A stretch of DNA of 64,000 bases from Elusimicrobiota bacterium (lineage in GTDB: Bacteria; Elusimicrobiota; Elusimicrobia; UBA1565): the NCBI GenBank assembly GCA_016196755.1, contig JACPXC010000045.1, positions 140,893-204,892 of the forward strand. Reading direction: 5' to 3'. Position 1 is the first letter of the stretch; each line of letters opens with the position of its first letter. The notes beneath the pieces are model-generated. The model was not told the DNA's origin, made no database searches, and worked only from the letters and a program-made list of their open reading frames with translations. Below, one piece after another: positions 55,843-63,862 of this stretch. A program made the position numbers and the translations under genes.

Positions 55843-56730
55843 GTGCGCATCCTGCTGACCGGGGCCACCGGCATGCTCGGCCGGGCCGCCGCGCGCCGTC
55901 TCGGCGCGGTCCATGAGGTCATCGGGGCGGCGCGCGGAGCCGGGCCGGTGGCGGGCCTCTCCCGTCTCGAGCCCTTGGACCTGGCCGACGCGGCGGCCGG
56001 CGCGGCGCTGCTCGAGCGGGTCCGTCCCGACGCCGTCATCCACGCCGGCGCCCTGGCCAAGCCCGACCACTGCGAGCGCGAGCCCGCCGCCACCGCGGCG
56101 GTCAACGTCACGGCCACCGGCGCGCTGGCGCGCGCGGCCGCGAAGGCCGGCGCGCGCTTCTACTTCCTATCCACCGAGCAGATCATGAAGGGCGACGCCC
56201 CGCCCTACGGCGACGACGCCGTGCCCGCGCCGCTACATGCCTACGGCCGCCAGAAGGCCGCCGCCGAGGACGAGGTCCGGGCCTCGGGGGCGGACCATCT
56301 CATCCTGCGCGTCTCGCTCTGCTACGGCTTTGCCGAGCCGGGGACCGTCCCCGGCTTCTGCGACGAGCTGCGCGCGGCGCTCTCGGCCGGCAAGCCGGTC
56401 AAGGCCTTCAGCGACCAGTACCGTTCGATGCTGCTCGTGGAGGACGCCGTCGAGCTTCTTTGCCGGGCCGTCGAGAAGGGCCTGCCGCCGGACGGGCGCC
56501 GGGTCTTGAACCTCGCCGGTCCCGGGCCGGTCAGGCGCAGCGACTTCGCGGCGGCCTTCGCCGAGACCTTCGGCTTCGAGGGCTCCCTCGTCGTCCCTAC
56601 GCCGTCGGCGCAGAGCGGCCTCGCCGCCCCGCGCCCCGCTGACTGCTCGCTTGACGGCGCCCGGCTCTGGGCTTGGACGGGATTTACGCCGCGCGGCACC
56701 CGTGAGGGCTTGGCGCGCTTGAAAGGCTAG
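55843..56730 (+). CDS. RmlD-like dTDP-4-dehydrorhamnose reductase / SDR-family protein
   Basis: 295 aa, GTG start 7 bases after the pruA stop. Rossmann motif RILLTGATGMLGRAAAR, DAVIHAGALAKPDHCE, FLSTEQIMKGDAPPY and catalytic Tyr/Lys in AYGRQKAAAE, followed by an RmlD-type substrate domain. RmlD makes dTDP-rhamnose, but no rmlA, B or C is near and the family also includes MAT2B-like members, so the substrate is uncertain. Confidence 0.8.
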   Translation: MRILLTGATGMLGRAAARRLGAVHEVIGAARGAGPVAGLSRLEPLDLADAAAGAALLERVRPDAVIHAGALAKPDHCEREPAATAAVNVTATGALARAAAKAGARFYFLSTEQIMKGDAPPYGDDAVPAPLHAYGRQKAAAEDEVRASGADHLILRVSLCYGFAEPGTVPGFCDELRAALSAGKPVKAFSDQYRSMLLVEDAVELLCRAVEKGLPPDGRRVLNLAGPGPVRRSDFAAAFAETFGFEGSLVVPTPSAQSGLAAPRPADCSLDGARLWAWTGFTPRGTREGLARLKG

Positions 56731-56738
56731 AATAGGGC

Positions 56739-57353
56739 ATGGAGCCGGACTTCGAGCTGCTCTCCGAGAAGAACCTCCTCGAGGACCCTTTCGCCCAGTT
56801 CGCGGCCTGGCTGGGCGACGCGCGGCGCTGGGCCGAGATGGACTATCCGGAGGCCGCCGTCCTCTCCACCGTCTCGCCCGAGGGGCTGCCTGAGGGGCGC
56901 GTCGTGCTCCTCAAGGCCGCCGACGAGCGCGGGCTGGTCTTCTACACGAACATGCTCTCGCCCAAGGGCCTGGCGCTCAAGGCCCGCCCCGAGGCCGCGG
57001 TGACGCTCTATTGGCCGAAGCTGATGCGCCAGGTGCGGGCCGCCGGGCCGGTCCTCCCGGTCTCCGACTCGGAGGCCGACGTCTATTGGAAAAGCCGCCC
57101 GCGCGAGGCCCAGCTCGGGGCCTGGGCCTCGGAGCAGAGCGCCGTCCTCGAGAGCCGCGCCGTCCTCGAAGAGCGCGTCGCCGCCGCCGCGGCGAGCTTT
57201 ACGGGCGAGGTGCCCCGCCCTCGGCATTGGACCGGGCTGCGCCTGGAGCCGCGCTTCATCGAGTTCTGGCAGGACGGCCGGCACCGGCTCCACGACCGCT
57301 TCCGCTTCACGCGCGGTCCTGCGGGCTGGGGCGCCGTCCGGCTCTATCCGTGA
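56739..57353 (+). CDS. pdxH: Pyridoxamine 5'-phosphate oxidase
   Basis: 204 aa. Typical PdxH sequence: VVLLKAADERGLVFYTNMLS, LYWPKLMRQVRAAGPV, SRPREAQLGAWASEQS, and the C-terminal FIEFWQDGRHRLHDRFRF (FMN and PLP site). It makes pyridoxal phosphate in the cytoplasm using FMN and oxygen, so the organism meets oxygen at least at times. TAGAAT ends 5 bases before ATG. Confidence 0.96.
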   Translation: MEPDFELLSEKNLLEDPFAQFAAWLGDARRWAEMDYPEAAVLSTVSPEGLPEGRVVLLKAADERGLVFYTNMLSPKGLALKARPEAAVTLYWPKLMRQVRAAGPVLPVSDSEADVYWKSRPREAQLGAWASEQSAVLESRAVLEERVAAAAASFTGEVPRPRHWTGLRLEPRFIEFWQDGRHRLHDRFRFTRGPAGWGAVRLYP

Positions 57354-57357
57354 GCGC

Positions 57358-58029
57358 GTGAGGCGCCTGGCGGCGGCCCTCCTCTGCGGCCTGGCGGCCT
57401 GCGCGGCGCCGGCCGCCCGCCGCTTTCGCGACGACTTCAGCGTCCGGCGCCCGGCGCGCTGCGTCCGCGACGGCGGCCGCCTCGGGCGCTGGGCCGTCCT
57501 CTCTACCGGCTTCGGCTGCGTGCGCCAAGCCCCGGAAGGCTGGCTCGAGGCCAGCGTCATGCCCAGCGTCAAGTCCGGCGAGACCCACGCCTTCCTGCTG
57601 ACCGGCCCGCGCGCCGCGGCGCCCTTCACGCTGACGGCGCGCCTGAGCACCGTCGAGCGCACGCGCGCGGTGACGGCGGCCAACGACTGGGAAGCGGCCT
57701 GGCTGGTCTGGGACTTCGCGGACAGCCGGCATTTCTACTATTTCGTCGCCCGGCCCGGCGGCTGGGAGCTAGGCAAGCGCGACCCCGCCTACCTCGGCGG
57801 CCAGCGCTTCCTCGCCAGCGGGACCGATCCGGTCTTCCCGGTGGGCTCCTGGGCGAGGGTGTCGGTCCGCCAGGAGAGCGACGGCCGGCTCATCGTGAAC
57901 GTCGACGGCCGCGTGGTGGCCGAGTTCCTCGATACGGAACGCCCCTACCGGGCGGGCCGGATCGGGCTTTACGGCGAGGACTGCACGGCGCGCTTCGACG
58001 ACGTCGAGCTCAATAGCCCAGGGACTTGA
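57358..58029 (+). CDS. Lipoprotein with LamG/DUF1080-like beta-sandwich
   Basis: 223 aa, GTG start 4 bases after pdxH. Lipoprotein signal (ALLCGLAACA, Cys at ~15). The mature part has the concanavalin-type layout of LamG or 3-keto-disaccharide hydrolase domains: RFRDDFSVRR, WEAAWLVWDFADSRHFYYFV, WARVSVRQESDGRLIVNVDG and RIGLYGEDCTARFDDVEL at the end. Probably binds or processes a carbohydrate at the membrane. It overlaps the convergent SpoIID gene by 20 bp. Confidence 0.7.
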   Translation: MRRLAAALLCGLAACAAPAARRFRDDFSVRRPARCVRDGGRLGRWAVLSTGFGCVRQAPEGWLEASVMPSVKSGETHAFLLTGPRAAAPFTLTARLSTVERTRAVTAANDWEAAWLVWDFADSRHFYYFVARPGGWELGKRDPAYLGGQRFLASGTDPVFPVGSWARVSVRQESDGRLIVNVDGRVVAEFLDTERPYRAGRIGLYGEDCTARFDDVELNSPGT

Positions 58030-60067
58030 CCTCGGTCCCGCGGTAGTAGTGCTCCAGGATCTTCCGGTGGTCGTGGCCGGCCAGCGCCCGGCCCAGGGCC
58101 CCGTACTGGCAGAGCCCCACGTTGTGGCCCCAGCCGCCGCCGTACATGAGCAGCTCCGACGGCCGGCCGTCGGCCCCGCGCTCGAGTTCCAGGATCATCA
58201 TCGTGTCGCGCACGGAGGAGACGGAGAACACCCCGCGGATGGACGCCTCGCGGTCGATGATGACCCGGCCCTTGGTCCCCTCGAAGAGCACCTTGTTGAT
58301 GTTCCCCGAGGCGCTGCGCTTGAGCACCCGCAGGCGACGGAGCTCCCCGAAGCCGCGCACACGCCGGCGCAGGCGCTCGGAGAGCTCGGCTGCGCTCACC
58401 CCGCGGCTCCAGCGGAAATGAGCGGGGTGCATGATGCCGGGGAGGTTGCAGTAGACCTGCGGGGAGCGCTTGAGCCAGAGCTCGAGCTCCCAAGGGCTCT
58501 TGCGCTCGGACTCCCCGCCGTCGACGTCCTTGACGCCGCGCAGGTAGGGCGCCGCGAACCAGCCGCCGGTCTCGCCGGAGTCCTGGGTATGCCCGCCGCA
58601 GTTAGACGAATAGGGGGCCTGGGCCAGGCGGTCTTTGTACATGAGCGCCTGGCCCCGGGTCTCGTCGACGGCGCGGCGGCCCTTGGCGGTCTCCGCCGCG
58701 ATGCCTCCGAAGACCTGGCAGTGCTGGCCGTCGCAGACGTCGTAGCCGCGCTTGCGGTGCGGCTTCCAGAGGTCCTTGACGATGAGGGCGTGGTTGCGCG
58801 CGATGACGGCCTGGGCCTTCAGCGCCTCCGGGTGGAAGCGTTCCGGCATCTCTTCGTTGACGACGCCGTAGACGTAGTCCTCCAGCGCGAGGACGGAGAC
58901 TAAGTAGAGCCCGCGCTTCCCCCCCGCGCGCAACTCGAGCGAGCCCTTGAGCTGGCGGTCGCCCTGCGCCGCCCAGGCCGTGCCGGCCCCGATGTCGAGG
59001 CGCTGGACGATGAGGGAGTGGGCGGCGGGGTTCTTGGGGCGGACGGCCAGGACCTTGGAGAAACGGGCGCGGCGCCGGCCCGAGGAGTCGACGAGTTCAT
59101 AGCCGGGGAGGCCGGGGACCGCGCGCGCGCGCCAGGCCTCGCGGGCGGGGCCGTCGGTGACGCGCTTGCCGTTCTCCGGATCGTAGACCTCGAAGGGCCC
59201 GTCGCTCAGGAACGCCACCTCGGGCTTGGGAGCGGGCTGGCCGGAGGCGGTCGTGCCGACCGCCACGCGGATGACCGGCATGCGTCCCCGCTTCGGGGCG
59301 GCGAAGAGGCGCGCGAAGGCCTTGAGGACGCGCGCGGGGATTATGGCGTCGGGCTCCTTGGTGATCAGCGGCCGGAGCTCGGCGGCTTGGCGTCGCGCGT
59401 CGGGGTGGCGCGAGTCGGCGGACAGGACTTTGACGTACTGGCGCCAGGCCTCGTCGGTCTTGCCGAGGCGCTTGTACGCGGCGCCGAGGTCGTGGCGCGC
59501 CTCGACGAAGGTGGGGTCGGACTCGTAGGCGCGGGTCCAGGCCTGGGCGGCGGCGGCGGTGTCTCCCAGGGCGCCGCGGGCCTTGGCCAGGACGGCCCAG
59601 CCCAGGGTGTCGGAGGGGCGCGCGGCCAGCAGGCGCTCGGCCGCGGCCGCGGCGGGCTGGGGCTTCCCCTGGGCGAGCTCCAGGCGGGCCAGGCCCAGCA
59701 GGGCCTGGGAGCAGTCCTTCTCGAGCGCCAGGGTCTCGGCGAAGGAGCGCCGGGCCTCCTTGGGCGCCCCCGAGCGCAGTTCGGCCCAGCCCAGGGCGGC
59801 CAGCGCGTCGGCGTCGTCGCCCTTGAGCTTGAGCGCGGCCTCGAGCATCTTGCGGGCGCGCCTGTGCTCCTCGGCGTCGCGCCAGGCCGCGGCGGCGTCG
59901 AGGGCGGAGAGCCGGTCGCGCGGATCGTCGCGGAAGACGGCCTCGAACTCGCGCGCCGCGCGCTCGGGCTCTCCGCGGTGCCAGAGCGCCACGGCCTGGA
60001 CCGCCCGGGCCGAGCGCGCCTCGGCATAGGGGGCGGAGAGCAGGAGGAGTCCGAGCAGGGCGTTCAT
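58010..60067 (-). CDS. TPR-SpoIID/LytB domain exported protein
   Basis: 685 aa. Signal peptide (LLGLLLLSAPYAEA), about five tetratricopeptide repeats (residues ~20-220), a linker, and a SpoIID/LytB domain: LEDYVYGVVNEEMPERFHPE (catalytic-region Glu), ALKAQAVIARNHAL, SSNCGGHTQ and the end GWGHNVGLCQYGALG. SpoIID is a lytic transglycosylase acting on stripped glycan strands in spore formers; in non-sporulating bacteria such proteins act in wall remodelling. No other sporulation genes are present. ATG 60067 was chosen because the signal peptide begins there. Confidence 0.88.
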   Translation of the reverse strand: MNALLGLLLLSAPYAEARSARAVQAVALWHRGEPERAAREFEAVFRDDPRDRLSALDAAAAWRDAEEHRRARKMLEAALKLKGDDADALAALGWAELRSGAPKEARRSFAETLALEKDCSQALLGLARLELAQGKPQPAAAAAERLLAARPSDTLGWAVLAKARGALGDTAAAAQAWTRAYESDPTFVEARHDLGAAYKRLGKTDEAWRQYVKVLSADSRHPDARRQAAELRPLITKEPDAIIPARVLKAFARLFAAPKRGRMPVIRVAVGTTASGQPAPKPEVAFLSDGPFEVYDPENGKRVTDGPAREAWRARAVPGLPGYELVDSSGRRRARFSKVLAVRPKNPAAHSLIVQRLDIGAGTAWAAQGDRQLKGSLELRAGGKRGLYLVSVLALEDYVYGVVNEEMPERFHPEALKAQAVIARNHALIVKDLWKPHRKRGYDVCDGQHCQVFGGIAAETAKGRRAVDETRGQALMYKDRLAQAPYSSNCGGHTQDSGETGGWFAAPYLRGVKDVDGGESERKSPWELELWLKRSPQVYCNLPGIMHPAHFRWSRGVSAAELSERLRRRVRGFGELRRLRVLKRSASGNINKVLFEGTKGRVIIDREASIRGVFSVSSVRDTMMILELERGADGRPSELLMYGGGWGHNVGLCQYGALGRALAGHDHRKILEHYYRGTEVKSLGY

Positions 60068-60110
60068 CCGGGAGACATTCCGGTCATGGGGAGGCATTCT
60101 AGGAAAAGAA

Positions 60111-60140
60111 GGCGCCGGCGTCCTTCAGGACGCCGGCGCC
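60111..60140 (-). terminator. Intrinsic terminator of glnN
   Basis: A 13-bp perfect stem (GGCGCCGGCGTCC, 60111-60123, with 60128-60140) around a 4-base loop. On the minus strand it is followed by TTCTTTTCC, a reasonable T-rich tail, 17 bases after the glnN stop. Confidence 0.85.
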
Positions 60141-60157
60141 TCTTGGGCCTTCCCGCT

Positions 60158-62347
60158 CTAGAGCAGGAACAGCATCTCGCGGTACTTGGGGTACGGCCAC
60201 TGGCGGTTGTCGACGACGACTTCCGCCTCGTCGCAGGCCGCGCGCAGCCCGTCGAGCGCGGCGACGCCCCGCTCGGCCAGGACCTCGGCCTTGTGGTGGG
60301 CGTCGAGGCTGTGGACCTTCTCGAGCACGGCGTCGACGGCGTCCACGCCCGCGTAGAGCCCGGACAGTACGTCGCCGAGGGCCTGCAGGCGCCCTTCGAG
60401 CGCCTTGGTCCCCGCCTTGGCCGAGGCCAGCGCCTCGCGGGCCGTCCCGAACTCGGCTATCTGGCGCGTCAGCGCCGGGATGACGCCGGTCTGCGCCATG
60501 TCCTTGAGGAGCTTGAGCTCGATCTCCTTGGTCTTGGCGTAGGTCTCGAGCCGGATCTCCTTCTTGGCCGCGAGCTCGGCCTTGTTGAGGACCTTGTAGG
60601 TCTCGTAGAGCTCGACGACGGCCTTGTCGGACAGGATCTCGAGCGCGGCCGGGGTGTTCTTGGCGTTGGGAAGCCCGCGCTTGGCGGCTTCCTTGTGCCA
60701 CTCGACCGAGTAGCCGTTGCCCTCGAAGCGCACGCGGGCGGTCTCCTTGAAGACCTCGCGCACGACGGTCAGGGCCTTGTCGGTGATGTCGGCGCCTTTG
60801 GCCTTCTCGAGCTTCTCGAGGATGCGGTCGATGCCGTAGGCCATGATGACGCCCCAGGCCGCGGCGGCCTCGGAGGTGTTCTGCGACGCGCCCACGGCGC
60901 GGAACTCGAACTTGTTCCCCGTGAACGCGATCGGGGAGGTGCGGTTCCGGTCGGAGGCGTCGCGCGCCACGGTGGGCAGGCGGCGCAGGCCGTGGTCGAT
61001 GGCGTTGCGGACCTCGGTGTCGTCCTTGCCGCCCTTGACGATGCGGTCGATGAGCCCGCTTAAGTGCTCGCCGAGGTACACCGACATGATCGCCGGCGGC
61101 GCCTCGTTGGCGCCCAGGCGGTGGTCGTTGCCCGCGTCGGCCACCGAGGCGCGCAGCAGCGCCCCGAACTTGTCGACACCGGCCATGAGGGCGGCCGTGA
61201 AGGTCAGAAACAGGATGTTCTTCTTGGGCGCCGCCCCGGGCTCGAAGACGTTGTTGCCGTCGGAGTCCATCAGCGACCAGTTGAGGTGCTTGCCCGAGCC
61301 GTTGATCCCCAGGAAGGGCTTCTCGTGGAACAGGATCGTCAGGCCGTGCTCGTCGGCCACGCGGCGCATGATCTCCATGGCCTGGACGTTGTGGTCGATG
61401 GCGAGGTTGGCCTCCTCATATAAGGGCGCCAGCTCGAACTGGTTGGGGGCCACCTCGTTGTGGCGGGTCTTCGATGGGATGCCGCGCTCGAAAAGTGCTG
61501 AGTCCAAGTCGCTCATAAAGGACATGACCTTGGGCTTGATCGACCCGAAGTAATGGTCCTCCATCTGCTGGTGCTTGGCCGAGGCCGCCCCGAAGAGCGT
61601 GCGCCCGGCGCAGAGCAGGTCGGGCCGGGTGTTGGCGTACTCCTTGGTGACGAGGAAGTACTCCTGCTCCGGCCCGACGCTCATGCGCACATGGCGCGCG
61701 GTGCGGTTGCCGAAGAGCTTGATGAGCTTGAGGGCCCGGTCCTCGACGGCGCGCAAGCTTCGCAGCAAGGGCATCTTCATGTCGAGCGCCTCGCCGGTCC
61801 AGGACAGGAACACGGACGGGACGACCAGCGTGGCGGCGTTGCCGTTCTTGAGCAGGAAGGCCGGGGACGTGGGGTCCCAGGCGGTGTAGCCGCGGGCCTC
61901 GAAGGTCGAGCGCATGCCGCCCGAGGGGAACGAGGAGGCGTCGGGCTCGCCCTGGATGAGCTGGCGGCCCGAGAAGCGGACGATGGGGTTGCCTTCGGCG
62001 TCGAGGCTCAGGAAGGTGTCATGCTTCTCGGCGGTCTCGCCGCGCATGGGCTGGAACCAGTGGGTGAAGTGGGTGGCGCCCTGTCCGAGGGCCCATTCCT
62101 TCATCCCGTGGGCGACCTCGTCGGTGATCTCGGGGTCGAGGGTCTCGCCGCGCTCGATGACGCTGAGGAGCTTCTCGTAGACGGCCTTGCTCAGGAAGCG
62201 CGCCATCGCGGCCTTGTTGAAGGTGAGGGAGCCGAAGCGGTCCATGGCCGTCTTCGCGCTGTCTTTCTTGTCGTGTTCCATTCCGTTCCCCGGGTAGGAT
62301 AAGGTGCGGATCGTGTCTTCCACGAAGCGTCTCTCGGCTGAGCCCAT
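60158..62347 (-). CDS. glnN: Type III glutamine synthetase
   Basis: 729 aa, the large GSIII class. Signatures: MSVGPEQEYFLVTKE, FGAASAKHQQMEDHYFGSI (diagnostic GSIII stretch), KTRHNEVAPNQFELAP, FHEKPFLGINGSGKHLNWS and NRTSPIAFTGNKFEFRA. It makes glutamine from glutamate, ammonia and ATP. Start chosen at 62347 by an AAGGAGGGGG ribosome site 5 bases upstream. No other nitrogen genes adjoin it. Confidence 0.97.
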   Translation of the reverse strand: MGSAERRFVEDTIRTLSYPGNGMEHDKKDSAKTAMDRFGSLTFNKAAMARFLSKAVYEKLLSVIERGETLDPEITDEVAHGMKEWALGQGATHFTHWFQPMRGETAEKHDTFLSLDAEGNPIVRFSGRQLIQGEPDASSFPSGGMRSTFEARGYTAWDPTSPAFLLKNGNAATLVVPSVFLSWTGEALDMKMPLLRSLRAVEDRALKLIKLFGNRTARHVRMSVGPEQEYFLVTKEYANTRPDLLCAGRTLFGAASAKHQQMEDHYFGSIKPKVMSFMSDLDSALFERGIPSKTRHNEVAPNQFELAPLYEEANLAIDHNVQAMEIMRRVADEHGLTILFHEKPFLGINGSGKHLNWSLMDSDGNNVFEPGAAPKKNILFLTFTAALMAGVDKFGALLRASVADAGNDHRLGANEAPPAIMSVYLGEHLSGLIDRIVKGGKDDTEVRNAIDHGLRRLPTVARDASDRNRTSPIAFTGNKFEFRAVGASQNTSEAAAAWGVIMAYGIDRILEKLEKAKGADITDKALTVVREVFKETARVRFEGNGYSVEWHKEAAKRGLPNAKNTPAALEILSDKAVVELYETYKVLNKAELAAKKEIRLETYAKTKEIELKLLKDMAQTGVIPALTRQIAEFGTAREALASAKAGTKALEGRLQALGDVLSGLYAGVDAVDAVLEKVHSLDAHHKAEVLAERGVAALDGLRAACDEAEVVVDNRQWPYPKYREMLFLL

Positions 62348-62398
62348 CGGTCCCCCTCCTTGCGGCGCGGCCGGGGTTGCCCCTCGGCCTTGAGTGCA

Positions 62399-62427
62399 AA
62401 AATAGCAAAAACGGGCCGGTTATGCAA
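62399..62427 (-). promoter_or_regulatory. Promoter of glnN
   Basis: Minus strand TTGCAT (62427-62422), exact 17-bp spacer, TATTTT (62404-62399). This leaves a leader of about 45 bases with a strong ribosome site, in contrast to the leaderless genes. Confidence 0.65.
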
Positions 62428-62585
62428 TCCGAGCGGCCTAAAAACCGCCAAATCGTGCCCTTGAGGTTGCGAAAATATGACACTCGGCGCGGTGAGGCAA
62501 TAATACGTTTTCTCGTCTGAGAATGCGCCGTCTGGGCCTTTCGGGTATACTGCCTGGGCCGTTGGGCTCAGGGAAGGAGGTAGTC

Positions 62586-62714
62586 ATGCCGAACACGATC
62601 AACGTCACGCAGGAAGGCGTGCCCGACGTCATCCCGGTCGAGGCCTGCTACCTGGGCTGGCCGGAGTCGCTGGCCCAGTTGGCGACGCTCGTCGAGCCGG
62701 AGATTCCGGACTAG
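62586..62714 (+). CDS. 42-residue peptide with very strong ribosome site
   Basis: GGAAGGAGG lies 6 bases before the ATG, and TATACT (62546-62551) provides a -10. The peptide begins MPNTINVTQEGVPDVIP and ends LVEPEIPD; it is acidic with one Cys (EACYLGWPE). It stands alone between glnN and the cassette region. It could be a regulatory small protein or a modified-peptide precursor, but no modifying enzyme is adjacent. Family unknown. Confidence 0.5.
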   Translation: MPNTINVTQEGVPDVIPVEACYLGWPESLAQLATLVEPEIPD

Positions 62715-62786
62715 CGACTATCCTTAAGTCATTCAGACCTAGCGAGCCCTGATGCGCGTGGAGTAAAGGCGCTCCGCAAGTCGACG

Positions 62787-63039
62787 ATGGAGATTCCGGA
62801 ACCCGCTAGACCATGGCGCGAGGAGCAGATCGCACAGCTTAGGAAGAGGCGATTCGGCATGAGTCAGCCGGTTTTCGCGTCACTTCTAAAGCGTGACGGC
62901 ATCAACAGTCCGTGCCTGGGAACAGGGGCTGAAGTCCCCCTCTGGTCCGGCCCGGAGACTCCTGGAACTCGCGGATATCGAACCGGAAGTTTTTCAGCGT
63001 CTCGTTCGAGCCCTTCACGCACATGGACGCCATCCTTGA
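62787..63039 (+). pseudogene. XRE/HigA-type antitoxin broken by a single-base insertion
   Basis: The frame starts EIPEPARPWREEQIAQLRKR and RFGMSQPVFASLL, the first part of an HTH-XRE antitoxin. At about 62891 the frame is lost; removing one base from CTAAAGCGTGACG restores NVTASTVRAWEQGLKSPSG, then ARRLLELADIEPEVF, the rest of the same family, ending at TGA 63037-63039. So one inserted base splits an otherwise recognisable gene. The upstream intergenic 62715-62786 holds nothing I can recognise. Confidence 0.75.
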
Positions 63040-63202
63040 CGACGAGCTTTCAAGAATGGACAAAGAGATTAAAGAAGCGCTGTCCCGGATAGAAAGAGCC
63101 GAAGGGATTTAGGTCCTGTATGCGGTCGAATCCGGCAGCAGGGCTTGGGGCTTCGCGGCTCGGACGAGATCAGGAGGCGAAGCAGTATGCTGCGGAGTTT
63201 AA
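63023..63202 (+). pseudogene. Truncated RlaP-like nucleotidyltransferase
   Basis: ATG 63023 overlaps the end of the antitoxin remnant. The frame reads DDELSRMDKEIKEALSR, meets an in-frame TAG at 63110, then continues LYAVESGSRAWGFAAR, the nucleotide-binding GSRAWG motif of the RlaP/MNT-like nucleotidyltransferases. It breaks off soon after, before the SDxD metal site, and ends at TAA 63200-63202 at the attC site. It is clearly non-functional. Confidence 0.7.
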
Positions 63203-63203
63203 C

Positions 63204-63282
63204 GCCTAACAAAGCGCTACAGCCGCCTCCGGCCAAGTAGAGGAGCGCCCTATAGCCGCCGCGGCTGAGCGCGACGTTAGGC
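63204..63282. other. Integron attC recombination site
   Basis: R'' GCCTAAC (63204-63210) and R' GTTAGGC (63276-63282) are exact complements. Inside them are a 3-base unpaired spacer (AAA against GAC), L box GCGCT (63214-63218) against AGCGC (63268-63272), one extrahelical A (63219), and a further stem CAGCCGC (63220-63226) against GCGGCTG (63261-63267). This is the full set of attC hallmarks, in 79 bp. It ends the cassette with the broken genes and precedes the DUF4160/DUF2442 cassette. Confidence 0.88.
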
Positions 63283-63396
63283 ATATCGCAGTTTAGTCAG
63301 AACGGACTTGCGGTATGTACGGAGCGGCGGGACGGATAACGACAAACGGCGAACCGCTCTGGCACGGCCGTTGTCTTGCCTCTATAATGATAGGGA

Positions 63397-63636
63397 ATGA
63401 GCCCGACCGTCTTTCGCTATAAGAGTTTCCGCTTCTTCTTTTTCTCACGCGAAGAAACCCGGATGCACGTCCATATCTCTTGTCCGGACGGAGAAGCGAA
63501 ATTCTGGCTGGAACCGACAATTGCCTTGTGCGATAACTATGGGCTGTCTCCCCGGGTGCTAAGAGAACTGCAGGGAGTGATTGAGCAGAGGAAAGATGAA
63601 ATCATCGCTGCTTGGAAAAAACACTTCGCGAGTTGA
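63397..63636 (+). CDS. DUF4160 protein
   Basis: 79 aa. Matches the DUF4160 pattern throughout: SPTVFRYKSFRFFFFSREE, RMHVHISCPDGEAKFWLEP, then NYGLSPRVLRELQGVIE and AAWKKHF. This family usually sits immediately before a DUF2442 gene, as here, and the pair is suspected to be a toxin-antitoxin type module. GC content is markedly lower than the chromosome, fitting a cassette. The stop lies 40 bases inside the next gene. Confidence 0.85.
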   Translation: MSPTVFRYKSFRFFFFSREETRMHVHISCPDGEAKFWLEPTIALCDNYGLSPRVLRELQGVIEQRKDEIIAAWKKHFAS

Positions 63637-63862
63637 AGTCCAGAATATCTCAGCCCATGGCATCTGGCTGTACGCCAGAGGCAGAGAGTACTTGTTGCCG
63701 TTTAAGCAGTTCCCGTGGTTCAAGAGCGCGAAGGTCTCGGAGATCTATAACGTCAAGCTCGTTCATAAATCCCACCTTCATTGGCCCGACTTGGATGTCG
63801 ACCTCGATATAGAATCACTCGAGCATCCAGAGCACTTTCCCCTCGTTGCAAAGAATGCCTAA
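63596..63862 (+). CDS. DUF2442 protein
   Basis: 88 aa, ATG 63596 with an AGAGG ribosome site, overlapping the DUF4160 gene by 41 bp. The DUF2442 features are seen: GIWLYARGREYLLPFKQFPW, then LHWPDLDVDLDIESL near the end. Its stop codon falls inside a GCCTAAC sequence (63857-63863), the expected first element of the next attC site, as in other cassettes. Confidence 0.82.
   Translation: MKSSLLGKNTSRVEVQNISAHGIWLYARGREYLLPFKQFPWFKSAKVSEIYNVKLVHKSHLHWPDLDVDLDIESLEHPEHFPLVAKNA

Noticed and set aside
58010..60067. Sporulation capacity suggested by the SpoIID domain
   Set aside because: SpoIID/LytB domains are common in non-sporulating bacteria and no other sporulation gene occurs here.
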